64,000 nt of DNA, from NCBI GenBank assembly GCA_020746105.1, contig CM036618.1, positions 91,878,122 to 91,942,121 of the forward strand, in the 5' to 3' direction. Within the stretch, counting starts at the first letter, position 1, and each line of letters starts with the position of its first letter. Of this stretch, positions 1 to 11,655 are shown piece after piece. Under the pieces are notes generated by a model. That model was given only the letters and a program-made list of their open reading frames with translations, searched no databases and was not told the DNA's origin. The stretch comes from Trogon surrucura (lineage: Eukaryota; Chordata; Aves; Trogoniformes; Trogonidae). The translations under genes and the position numbers were made by a program.

Positions 1-15
1 AATCCTCGGAATATG
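1..15 (+). CDS. TTC27: TTC27, 3' end of an internal exon (partial)
   Basis: The window opens inside an exon. After one leftover base, codons 2..13 read ILGI, and bases 14..15 (TG) are the first two bases of a split codon. A good donor (GTAAGC) follows at 16. The next recognised exon (11547) begins with a single T before its open frame, so the join makes TGT (Cys) and keeps the frame: ILGI-C-IDFQKNN. This phase match, together with the donor, is the reason for the call. Fifteen bases alone would not identify a gene. The rest of the exon lies left of the window. Confidence 0.72.
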
Positions 16-3000
16 GTAAGCTAGTTTAATATTTACTTTAACAAGCCAACCTGAATGAATCATTGTGATAACGAAGTCTGACTAAAATGCTGAAAGATTT
101 GCGCTATACGTGGATAGCGTTTTCCGTTATCTCTGAGTGAATGTTAGTGTCCAGTTCAGAATTTCAGCAATGTCTCATTAATTGCTGAGTTGTTTCTTTT
201 ATCCTGGAAAAGCTTCTTGTTCTTTGTATCTCAGATTAATCATGTTTCAAATGTTAGGTGGCATTAGCTACTGTATGAGGATGATACTTTGGTAGACTGG
301 GAAAACCTGCTTCAGAGTCTGCAGGGGTCAGCTTCCTGTGAGGGTCAGCCATGTCTTTCAAGCAGAACACTGCCGTGCTATTCAGGGCATTCCTTGTATA
401 AATTCAGAGCGTCCACTGTTAGTTACATGCTATTGTATAAAGTCCTCATGTTTTTTTTGCACTTCAGGTTTTCTCTTTTCCTTGCTTTCAAAAATTTTGT
501 GCCATATGGGTTTTGGAAATTGTACAGAAGAGCAAAAAGCGACTTGAGATTTAAGGGTCGTAAGCTGGCTACTAATGGATATCCCCATTTCCTAACAGGG
601 AAATGCATTTTCTGTGATGTAGTGTCATTTAGCTGATGACAGTTACCACAATTTTTTCTGTGTGAGTTGTTTCAGAAGTATTAGTATGTTGAAGTAAAAA
701 TGGTAACTGATGCTGTAGTCATCATTCATACCTCTCAAAGCACTTTTCTGATCTTTGAGTTGCAAACCAATTAAATATGCAGTAGTGCTGAAATACATTG
801 CCCAAGCCAGAAGAAGGCCAGGAGCCAAACAATGAGTGATGTCTAGTTCCCGAGTCTCAGACCGGTGTTTCCTCTGCAGGGACACGTGGGTGTTTATAAG
901 ATCTATCTCTGTGATAGGGTGGCAACAGCAACAGGCCAGCGAAGGGCTAGGGAGGCAATTCGACGGCATAAACTAACAACTCAGCATTTGGCCGTAGTGC
1001 CTTTGTGATATGGGGCTTTTTGTTTGTTTAATAAACACATTATAGTATTTCTCTGCCCCTGTCTCACCGTTCACTGAAATTTTCAGTTATTTATCTCCTT
1101 TTTGTCTCAAAGTGGAAGTCAGTGGAGAGAAGATTATTTCCTTTCTTCTTCCCATTTCTCAGACTGCAGCTTCTTTGAAAGGCCAGATCCTTGCTTGGCT
1201 ATGTAGTTGAAGTCAAATGTCAAGTTGTGTGTCTGTTTCAACTGTGCTGTTTAACTGTTCAACCCATCCACTGCAATTAGAAACTCAGGAATGGAATATG
1301 TATTGTGGCTTCGTAGTTTCTGTTTTCTTTTCAAGGCTGTGTCTAGATCAAGCTTGAGGATAAAGTAGTGACAGTGGGTTGACATATTCTTGGCTCAGTC
1401 ACTTTTAGTCTTTCTCACTGACTCAAGTCAAGGCAAAATCTTCCCCTTCCTGAGAAGCATTGTCACTTGCGCTACATTTTTTTTTAACACAGTATTTCCA
1501 TATATTGAGATTATATCAAGACTCCTATCTCCACTCTTCTGAAGGAAATTTTAATTTGCCTCTTGGCCTTTCTTTTTTTTTTTTTTTTAATATTAAAGGG
1601 TAGAGTTTGAATTTTACATAGGCTGGCTGCAGGATAGGTTTCTTGACTGCAGATTGCTTTGAAATCACCGTTATCTTCCGAATAGGGGCTAGAAACCTTC
1701 CTGACTGCAATCTGTGTGTGCAATATAATCCAGGTGGTATGAGAGTTTGTCAGGACTCAAGGCAAGAAGCGAACGTAAGAAGCTAAAAAGCCACCACCAA
1801 AAAAAATAATTTCAGCATTGCTTCCCCATAGGAACGGTAGATGCTGTTCGGTGGGTGGGATAATGTTAAGCAACTGAAACCATTTCAGTCAAGATTTGAT
1901 ATCCAGCAATGGTGCAGAAAAGTTAGCAGAATGCCAGCTTTGAGAACTGTTCTTCTGAGGGGATCTAGGATGCAACGCTTGTGACCTGGTGGAGTTCGGG
2001 CTTGATTTGCTGTCTGTACCCTTGCTGTCTGTTGCACTAGCTATTGGCTTATCAGTTTGCAGGGAAACGTATGTATTAAAGCATTCAGCACTGGCCTTTA
2101 AGCAAAACATAGTTCTTGAACCTTAGCTAGGGGAAATTCCTTTTCTTTCACGCTTGAAAACTTCAGTTCTATAGAGTAAATACCTCGTTTTATAATTAAT
2201 AAGTTGGCTTTAGAATTCCTTGAAGTTTCCAAAGGAGTTCTAACTAGACTTTGTTTTAGGTCTAGCAATGTCTTTGTGGTACCTGTTGTGTATTGCCATT
2301 GTCAGCAGTGCATTTTTTTTCTAATGCAAATAAATTTTTATTCCTTCTCTTAAAATTCCTTTTCTCTCAAATACTGAGCACTCTGTAGAACTAAACCTAA
2401 AATAAAATATTTTCCACTTGTGCTAATAAAACTGCAGCTAAAACAAGGTGTAGAGATAGGGGGAAATGCTACCCCCGTTGGCATTGCTTACACAAAGGTT
2501 TCCTATTCCATTGTATCCAGATTTTCTAGTATCTCTATAGGAAGAAGGTGTCTAGAGGTGTCTTCAGGTCATCTCACTTCAGGAGTAATGCAACCAAAAG
2601 GAAATATTTAAAGAGACTCCTAGGGGTGCAGAAGCATCACTTGGCTAGGACTTTTTTTTTTATACTTCCTATGGAAACAGCTAGTCACAATGGTACAAAA
2701 TTTATTTTATAGTCTAGCGTTAAGTCTATGACCAAAAGTTGGTACAGAGTCTTAAATTTTGGCTGATGAAAAAAGATATTGACGTTCCAATTTAAAAGTG
2801 AAATAAAAACATTTAAAATGCCCAAGGAATCGACTAATGTATGATTTAAACAATGTGTTAGTATAGTGTGGTTACCAAAATGGTGAGGATCTGAGAGGAA
2901 TATGTTTCCTGTGTCACCTAAAATAGTCCAAATTAGATTGCTGTTAGAATAGACAACGGCAGCTGTGTGCCAACAGCTTGGGAAGAAAATCCCTTCTCAT

Positions 3001-3327
3001 CACTTGACTCACAATTTTTTAGAGAAGCGAAAGCTTTTAGAAATTAGGCATGGCTATAGAAAATTCCAAGAAAGCAAAGAGAGGTGTCTGATGGCTGCTT
3101 ATGTCTTAATCTGTTGCTGTCTCTCAAGAATCGAATCAGGTCAAAACAGTGTATTATGCTGAAGGTACCTCACCTCAGCCAAAGGGATTTAATCAATCCT
3201 GGTGTTTATCTGTGTTTTTGCATGGACTGTGAAGGAAGTATAGACAGCTAGATTAAAGGCCTAAATTTGGTATGTTTAAAGTTAGGTAAGATGGGTCATG
3301 TGCATTTTAAAAAATTTGCATTTTAAA

Positions 3328-3345
3328 ATATATATATATATATAT
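3328..3345. repeat. (TA)n microsatellite
   Basis: Nine TA units form a short dinucleotide repeat, flanked by an A/T-rich stretch on the left and TGTGG on the right. It is a plain simple repeat within the first intron. Confidence 0.9.
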
Positions 3346-5189
3346 GTGGTAGTAGCCTTCTTTGTGCTTTGTAAAAAGGCAATGGCAGGCAAACAACTGT
3401 TTTCATCTGTTTTTACAAGAGATACCATTCTCTCTTCCAAACCATTGATATGGAAAAGGTTGTTAAACTTATTTTTGGATGGCCATAGTTCACGTGTTGT
3501 CCTATGAAAATAAAAACTATGAAATAAAACCTTGGACAGCATTGAAGTCATGAAGGTTCTTCTCTTAAACAGTTTTTGGCACTCTGGCCCATTTCTACAA
3601 ACATATCATGTAAGTGTAAATTATTATTATTTTTTTGAAATGAACCAATTACAAGTGCCAGACAGTACAGTGATCTCATCAGGGTCAGTTTATGGCTGTT
3701 TAAAATCATTGCTGCAAAATGTATTGCTGTGCACCAGTGCTTTCAGCCATGTGAAGAGATTCCACTGGGAAAATAAACTTTCCTGTCTTGCCGTTCAGAG
3801 TGCTCACATAAAGAACATTAGTCACTTGAAATACCTTTATGAAACGTTGAAAAAACTTGTAAAGTGATTGATTGCTGAGGCTTGGCTCTTTTTCATTCAC
3901 AAAATTAACACTGCACTGGTAAAACTATAGAAATAGAGCAAATACTACAGTTACCCATAGCTTCTTAATGACTTTTTTCTTTCCTAACAATTTTGAAAAC
4001 CTCTGCAATGTACTAGCCTAATCAGATGTTCCTTTTGTAGAAGTTGTTATATGTTTATAAGGCATAAAACATCATTATTCATCATCATAAAGCAGTTGTT
4101 CTAGCTGTGTCTGAAATTTTTCCAGTACTGAATTACTGCTTTTGAAATGAAAGGTCCAGAACAGAACATACTTTTCATGGGTGGACAAAAAAGTTTCATG
4201 TCATATTTTATGTAGGTATTCTGTTATTGATTTGTATGCTTTATGTAGTATGCCCTAGTGCATTGTTCTCTATTACTTTCCTGATTAATTATTCACATTT
4301 TGATTTGCCTTTTTAATAGCTACCTAGTACTGAACTAATGTTTTCTTGCAGCTGCAGTGTTAGAGTTGCTCCTAAATAGAAATGGACAGATCTGAGCCTA
4401 TGATTTTTTGTGAAGCTATGACTGTGTTTGCTATTGTGCATTACTTGGCATTTTCATTCTATTACCCTTTTGCTCTATCCTGTTGGTCTTTCTGCAGCTC
4501 CTTATTATCTATTCACATCCTTATTTCAAAGAATGTCATATCATTTGCGAGTTCTCTCACCTAACTTGACATTCTCCTGTTCCACTTTATTAATATTACA
4601 GCACACGAATCACAGCACAAAACCTATGCAGGATTACAGTGGTGACCTTCTCTGCTGGGATGGCTGAGTATTTGTCTCGTACGATTTCCTGTCTCTTAAT
4701 CAGCTACTGACCTTTGACAAGACATTCCCTCTTATCTCATGAATGCTCAATTTCTTTGAAAGTCCTTCCTGGTGAGGGACTTATCAAAAAATCTTACAGA
4801 GATCCAACTTGGTTTCATCAGCTACCTTATGGATATCTTCATGCTGGTTAAACTTTCCAAAAGCCTCCAACAGGTTTGTAATGCAGGACATTTGGTTTTG
4901 GTAGCCTTACTGACTCTCCTCTTACATTTTGTATTTGTCCAGGTATCTCTAGTTCCGTTCATTATACAGTCTCTCCTTACCTGCAACAAGCCCGTAATTA
5001 CGGTGATCCCGTGACACAAGTTTTAAAAGCTGGCATAATTTTTGCTGCTCTCTTGTCTTCAGGCATTTAGGAGGTTTTAAATGAGAACTTGTACACTGCT
5101 TTTAGTGTCTCAGCTATTTCATCTCAAAACTCACTTTATTAGCATCCGACATCTTAGCATGTAACCTGTTTTGCAGCTTTTTAATTTCA

Positions 5190-5750
5190 GAGAATCATAG
5201 AATGTTCGGGGTTGGAAGGGACCTCTAGAGATCATCCGGTCCAACCCCCCGCCCCCACCCCGTGCCAGAGCAGGATCACTTGGGGCAGACCACAGAGGAA
5301 CATGTCCAGGCAGGTTTTGAAAGTCTGCAGAGAAGGAGACTCCACAATCTCTCTGGGCAGCCTGTTCCAGTGCTCAGTCGCCCTCACAGTAAAGAAGTTT
5401 CTCCTCAAGTTGAGGTGGAACTTCCTACGTTCCAACTATACCTATTATTCCTTATCCTATTTCTGGGCACAGCTGTGAAGAGACTGGCCCCTTCCTCTTG
5501 ACACCCACCTCTCAGATATTTATACACATTAATAGGGTCCCCTCTCAGCCTTCTCAAGACTAAACAGCCCCAGTTCTCTCAGTCCTTTTTTGTAGGAGAG
5601 GTATTCAAGTCCCTTAATCATGCTTGTAGCTCTCTGTTGGACTCCCTGTAATAGATCCCTGTCTCTCTTGAATTTGGGAGCCCAAAACTGGATACAATAT
5701 TCCAGGTGTGGCCTCACCGGCGCATTGTAGAGGGGTAGATTCTTTGCTCC
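5190..5750 (-). mobile_element. CR1 LINE fragment, 5'-truncated, antisense to TTC27
   Basis: The left edge has the reverse complement of a CR1 3' tail (AGAATCATAGAATG, then GTTGGAAGGGACCT). On the minus strand, broken frames encode the C-terminal part of CR1 ORF2. One segment reads [16 protein letters not shown], then [14 protein letters not shown] and [11 protein letters not shown]. Further toward the 3' end come NFFTVRATEHWNRLPREIVE and SPSLQTFKTCLD. CR1 elements are the dominant LINEs of birds and are usually 5'-truncated on insertion; this copy keeps only about the last 560 bases. The frame is broken between the two peptide segments, so it is a dead copy. The right boundary is approximate. 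Confidence 0.93.
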
Positions 5751-7261
5751 TGTAGTTTTCTCACTTACCCAGAAAGGCTCTCTTGTGGAAATTTTACTAT
5801 ATTCTTCTACAATAAATGCTAGTGCCATTAATTGATACAGCTTCTCTGCAATGGCTTTTATACCAGGGCTGTCATTTGATCCTATGGACTCACAATTTTT
5901 TTGTTCCTGCTGTATTCAAAGAGTTTAGTACTGATTTTGAACTTCTTGGAGTCCTTAATTATATTTTTAGAGATGTTTCATTATTATTATTTAATATTTC
6001 AGAATTTTTGATCCTTTCCGTATTTTAATACAATTTCAGCTATTTGAAGAACAGTTTTATTTTTAATAGCTTTTAGCAATGTTCTTTAACATTTGTCAGC
6101 TTTCTAAATCAGTTCTTGAAACAGAAATATTTAATCATAACCCAAAAAGGGTTACTTTGGAATGATTGCTGTTAATTCCACTGTTAGAAAGATTATAGCT
6201 TATTGTCTGAAATTGTATAACTAGTTAGTTAAACTAGATACTTCATACTTTAGGCTGCCAATGTAGATCTGTTTAATCAGGTTAGGTAATTGGTTGTAAG
6301 CTGTAAACTACTGGCAATTGGCTTTTGCTGATTTACTAGAAAATACTTTTTTTTTCTGCTGCAGAGTAGATCTCGCTCTAAGGTTCTATTTTATCTGTTC
6401 AAAGAATGTCTGTTTCTCTTTGTTTCCTTTCTCTGTTCTATTTCATTCAACTCCATATGACAGGATTCAAGAACGGGCAGAAAATACCTTGCAAAGCTGA
6501 ATGGTGCGGTGATTAATAACTTCTTTTCATATTGTTATGAAGAGATGCCTGATCATAGATCCTAACTTCCACTCTGATTTCAGCTCCTGAAATTCTCTGC
6601 GGTGACCTGCTTAACCTGTCCTTGAAATCAGAACAAATACAGGCATAGAAGAGAAATGTTCATTAAGTACTCTTACAAGAGCTGACACAGTCATTAAAAA
6701 TGCTTAAAGCCAAGTTACAATCCTATTCTAGATTCAGGTTGAAATTTAAATATAGCTTTAAATTGTATCTGATTTGGTATAGAAAACCATTAAAACAATT
6801 TCATTTTTTCTCTTATCTTTTAAGATTTGCATTGTTGTACTTCTATGTCATAAAGCATTGTGCATGGATGTGGCAGAAATGGAAATTAGAGACCTATTTT
6901 AGCACTGCTTTGATCTGGAAGAACTACATATGGTTGCAAGAAAAAGTGTGTGAACCTTTTGGAATTTCATGGTGTTCTGCATTGATTTGTCATAAAATGT
7001 GATCTAACTGTCATCTAAGTCAGGAATATTGACAAATATAATCAGAAAGGAGGAATAGCAGTTCCCTTTCCTTACTGACAAAGTCCAGCTTTATTGAACA
7101 TAAGAAGGTCTGAAGGTGTCAAAGTCTTCACTTGCTCTTTAAGCCCTTTCTCATCAAGTACTCAATGAAAAGTGTAGTTGGTATCTCCTTGTGGCCGTGC
7201 TCGTAGAGCTTGCTCAAGCTGCTGTCTGTTAAGAGACATCAGCATAAATTATATGAAGCGT

Positions 7262-7375
7262 ATGTGGAACCTCCATCATGGGAGATCTTTAGGAGTAGGC
7301 TGGATAAACATTTGTCTGAAGTTAGAGAGATTTGTAGAGCAGGAAGAAGAGTTGGAAGATATCTCAGGCTTTCTC
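7262..7375 (+). mobile_element. Old CR1/L2-like 3' fragment
   Basis: A diverged segment reads GTGGAACCTCCATCATGGGA followed by an AGGCTGGATAAACATTTGTC block. This resembles the conserved 3' region of ancient CR1/L3-type LINEs (a Trp-x-x-Pro-Ser...Phe-x-x-x-Leu-Asp-x-His-Leu pattern). It lacks a recognisable tail. The call rests on that block only, so the boundaries are rough and the family assignment is tentative. Confidence 0.42.
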
Positions 7376-8757
7376 GCAGTGTAGAAATTGTTGGTTTTCA
7401 GTTAATCATGTTCCTCCCTACAATAATATGTCATAATTGGTCAGTAATGCCCTTCCACGCTCACCCACCTAGCTTGCTTTATTAGGTGCCTGTGTTCTTA
7501 CAGGATAAAACTAGTTGTTTGATTAATTAAAGAGGTAAAAAAAAAAACCCTTTTCATGAAATCTTCAACCTTAAAGAACTGCAGTTGTGTCCTTTCAGTT
7601 CAGTTTTAAGCAGTCTACTTAAGCTTATGTCAGTGCACAAAGATATTTGCATTTGCACATACATCTCTCCAGTAATGTTAAAAAAAAGTATATTTCATTC
7701 TTTTGGCTTATGTTGCTGAGAATGATTATCAGCTCTAAACATGGTATGCTTTTAGATTCTTTATTATGTTACTTATATAACAATTTTAGATTTTTAGATG
7801 CTATCATTTGAGAGCAGCTCTCATACCACTTTATCTGATAGCTTTTTTTTTTAGAATACATTTAGAAAATTCACTGCACACATGGACAATTTTGTTTACT
7901 CTGGGGTTTTGTAGTCTTTTATTATACCCTGTATATATCCTATGCTTTATCATGTCTTTTAGAGGAAAAAACAAAGCACATCAGGCACTCTGGTTTTTTT
8001 GTTGTTTTTTTTTACAGCTGGCAGATAAGCAAGTGATGGGAGAGATAACTTAAAATTAAAAAGCAATATAGAAAAGAAAGTTTCAAAATGTATTCTTGCC
8101 ACACCTTGGTAGAATTTACCAAAACAAAATCTATGTGTTTTACCTTTTCTGTCTTGACCGTTTTAAGACTGTAAGCACCTGAAGACAGAGGAAGCTTCTC
8201 TGCTGAAAAGCAGATTCTTACTTCATTTGGGATATTCTGTCACGCTGTAAATGAACTGCAAATTACTGCGTTTCTCAAACTCTTCCCTGTGCTGTCTCCT
8301 TTCAACTCTCACAGCTGATATATTTTCCCATTAAGTGTACTCAGGTATGAAGACAGTGTAAACTCATTAGACAGCCACATCTTTTAGTTGCTCCTCAGAG
8401 CCTACAGTGTGTCCTGAATACAGCATAAATGTTACATTTGTTATTCTTCGGGAAGAAAAATGCAACTAACTTTTTTTTACTAAGATTAAGGGAGAAAGAA
8501 AGTACAAAGAAAAAAAGAAAACCAACGAATCCTTCCATATTGCACCAGAGGTAGTCAGAACAGGATTGCAAGAGATATCAGTGTCATGATATCTGGTAAC
8601 ATGCACAAAGCAGAAATTTTTAAGTATGATGTAAAAAAACCCCTCAGCTTATTCCTAGTTTTCAGTAAGAAATAGACACTCTCCTTCCTTTTGCTAACAA
8701 AACATAGGACTGAAAAATGTAAACTGTAAGTATTAAATGAAAATTTAATGATACTCT

Positions 8758-9510
8758 TGAGATTGGAAGAGGACATCTAGAGATCAGTTAGTCCAACTTC
8801 CCTGCCTCAAACAGTCAACTAGAACAGGTTGTTTATGTCCAGTTGTGCTTTGAATATCTCCAAGGATGGAGACGACATCACGACCTCTCTGGGTATAACC
8901 CCTTCATGTGCTTTACCGCCCTCACATTAATGAAGGTTTTGCCTACTTTTTTAAATGGAATTTTCTGGATTTCAGTTTGTGCCCATTGTTGTTTCTTGTC
9001 CTCTCATTGGGCACCAGTGAGAAGAGTCTGGTTCTGTCTTGTTTACTTCCTGCCACACATTGATAAGATTCCCCTGAGCCTTCTCTTCTCCAGGTTAAAC
9101 TAATCCTAGCTTGCTTACCCTCTGCTGGTATGTCAGATGCTCTACTATCTTAATGATCTTTGTGGTCTTTTGCTGGGGCTTGCTCCAGTGTGTCCACATC
9201 TCTCTTGAACTGAGGAGCCCAGAGCTCTAGGTGTGATCTCACCTGTGATGAGCAGAGAGGAAGAATCACCTCCCTTGACCTGGTGGCAGCACTCTTCCTA
9301 ATGTGGCCTGGGAGGCTTTGGATGACTTTGTTGCAAGGGCACATTGTTGGCTCATGTTCAACTCTGTTTTCACCAGGACCCCAGGTCATTTTATGCTAAG
9401 CTCATTACCAGATGGTCTGTCCCCAGCCTATACTGCTGCATGGGGTTGTTCTTCCCCAAGTGTAGGACTTCGCTTCATATCCCATCATCAAGGTCATTAA
9501 TGAAGACAGG
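8758..9510 (-). mobile_element. CR1 LINE fragment, antisense, 5'-truncated
   Basis: The left end holds a degenerate antisense CR1 3' region (GATTGGAAGAGGACATCTAG, then the 'gtccaacttccctgcc' block). It continues through antisense ORF2 sequence: minus-strand frames show [19 protein letters not shown] and [15 protein letters not shown]. Further right is the conserved 'ccccagcctatactgctgca' type segment of longer CR1 copies. Frames are broken and the tail repeat is worn away, so this is an older copy. Its truncated 5' end lies within about 10 to 20 bases of the truncated 5' end of the sense CR1 at 9521. The right boundary is approximate. Confidence 0.88.
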
Positions 9511-9520
9511 AAACTAAAGA

Positions 9521-10730
9521 GGTGATTGGTGACAGCTAACATGACTTCACTAAGGGCAAATTGTGCCTGATGTATTTGGTGGCCTTCTATGATGGGGCTA
9601 CCGCACTGGTCGATAGGGGAAAAGGAACTGCTGTCATCTGCCTGGACTTGTGCAAAGCATCTGACACTGTCCTGCACAACATCTTGTCTCTAAACTGGAG
9701 ACATGTGGATTTGACAAACGGACTATTTGTTGGATAAGGAAGTGGCAGGATGGTCATGCTCAAAGAGTTGTGATCAATGGCTCGATATCAGAATGGAGAC
9801 CAGTGACAATTAGCAGTCCTCAGGGGTCAGTACTGGGACTGGTGCTGTTTAACATTTTTGTTGCTGACATGGACAGTGGGATCGAGTGTAGCCTGAGCGA
9901 GTTGGCTGATAACACCAAGCTGTGTGGTGCAGTCATCAGGCTGAAGGAAGGGATGCCATCCAGAGGGACCATGGCAGGCTTGAGAGGTGGGCCTATGCAA
10001 ACTTTATGAAGCTTAGCAAGGCCAAGTGTGAGGTCCTGCACCTGGGTTTGTGTAGTCCCAAGCACAAATGCAGGCTGAGAGATGAGTAGATTGAGAGCAA
10101 CCCTGTGGGAAAGGACTTGGAGGATGATGGTGAACGAAAAACTGGACGTGAGCCAGCAATGTGCACTCACAACCCAGAAAGCCAACTGCTCCCAGAGTAT
10201 GGCCAGCAGGTTGACAGATGTGAGTTTCCCCTTCTGCTCTGCTCTGGTGAGACCCCATCTGCAGGGCTGTGTCCAGCTCTGGAGTCCCCAGTATAATAAA
10301 GACATGGACCTGCTTGAGCAGGTCTAGAGGAGGGCCACAAAGATAACTGCCCCTATGAGGACAGGCTGAGAGAGTTGAGCTTGTTCAGCCTGGAGAAGAG
10401 AAGGCTCCAGGGAGATCTTGTAGTAGCCTTCCAGTCCTCAAAGGGGGCCTACAGGAAAGATAGGGAGGGAGTCTTTATTAGGGAGTGTAGTGATAGGATG
10501 AGGGGTAACAGCTTCACTGAAAGAGGGTCTGTTTAGGTATTAGGAACAAATTCTTTTCTGGAAGGTTAGTGTGACACTGGAACAGGTCATCCCTGGAAAT
10601 GTTCAAGGCCAGGCTGGACGGGGCTTTGAGCAACCTGGTCTAGTATGAGGAGTCTCTGCCCATGGCAGGGGGGTTAGAACTAGGTGATCTTTCAGGTCCC
10701 TTCCAACTCAAACCGTTCTATTGTTCTATC
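9521..10730 (+). mobile_element. CR1 LINE, sense, about 1.2 kb, carrying decayed ORF2 reverse transcriptase
   Basis: This is the longest CR1 copy in the window. It runs from the RT palm region (GACAGCTAACATGACTTCAC, then a 'ctggacttgtgcaaagcatctgacactgtcctgca' type motif A region) to a complete 3' end. That end holds AGGTCCCTTCCAACTC and a degenerate tail TTCTATTGTTCTAT. An open frame at 9770..10009 encodes [19 protein letters not shown] and then LADNTKL, where active copies have Phe-Ala-Asp-Asp: the catalytic pair has decayed. A frame change follows in the segment equivalent to the 'DAIQRDLDRLERW' region. Downstream are the endonuclease-distal ORF2 C-terminus and the 3' UTR. It is dead, 5'-truncated and in the TTC27 direction. 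Confidence 0.95.
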
Positions 10731-11373
10731 TAGTTATTGTATAGGTTTGGTGATGATTCATACTCTGTGGTATGATTTAGGATACATTTTCACTTGGAAA
10801 AAGCTCTCACCGGGCACGTAAATTGTAGCCTTGGTACTCTTTGTGCCTCCTAGAGGTATCTCTTGTAGTGTATTTGTAAATGTTGGTGGGCTATTGTTTA
10901 AGCAGAGCATGCACCCATATAGAGCTGTAAGCCAGATTTTTTTATCATCTCTGTAAATGTGTACAACAGTGAATAAAATAATTTTCTTACCTGTGTGTTT
11001 TCTTCTGGCTTTTCCTCTTTGTGTACCACAAGCTTGTGCCCATTAATGAGAGCTGCACTCCTGTGGTCATTTTCCTCGAGTGACTGGAAAGAGGATGTAT
11101 GTTTGAGATTATTCTTCAGCACTTCTTGAGTGTTAGTGGTTCTTTTGTTTGTTTGTTTTTGTTTTGGACAATCTGTGTTCTAATTGGTTATAGGATTTTA
11201 ACTGAAAACAGATGTCTGTGAAAAAAGAGCATGGACTTAAAACTGTTTTAGGATTTGTGAAATTGTTATCCCCATAAGCTTAAACTGAGCAAAATGTTTC
11301 AATTTAGAATGATCTTGGGTACTTCCAGTCCTCTAAAAGATTCCTTTTTTTCTGTGATTGCTCCTAGGTCTAG

Positions 11374-11655
<282 letters not shown>

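Noticed and set aside
5212-5501. Plus-strand open frames across the CR1 at 5190
   Set aside because: They are antisense readings of CR1 sequence, whose coding relics are on the minus strand.
9820-10305. 161-codon minus-strand open frame
   Set aside because: It is antisense to the sense CR1 at 9521..10730; the frame is a by-product of the ORF2 sequence.
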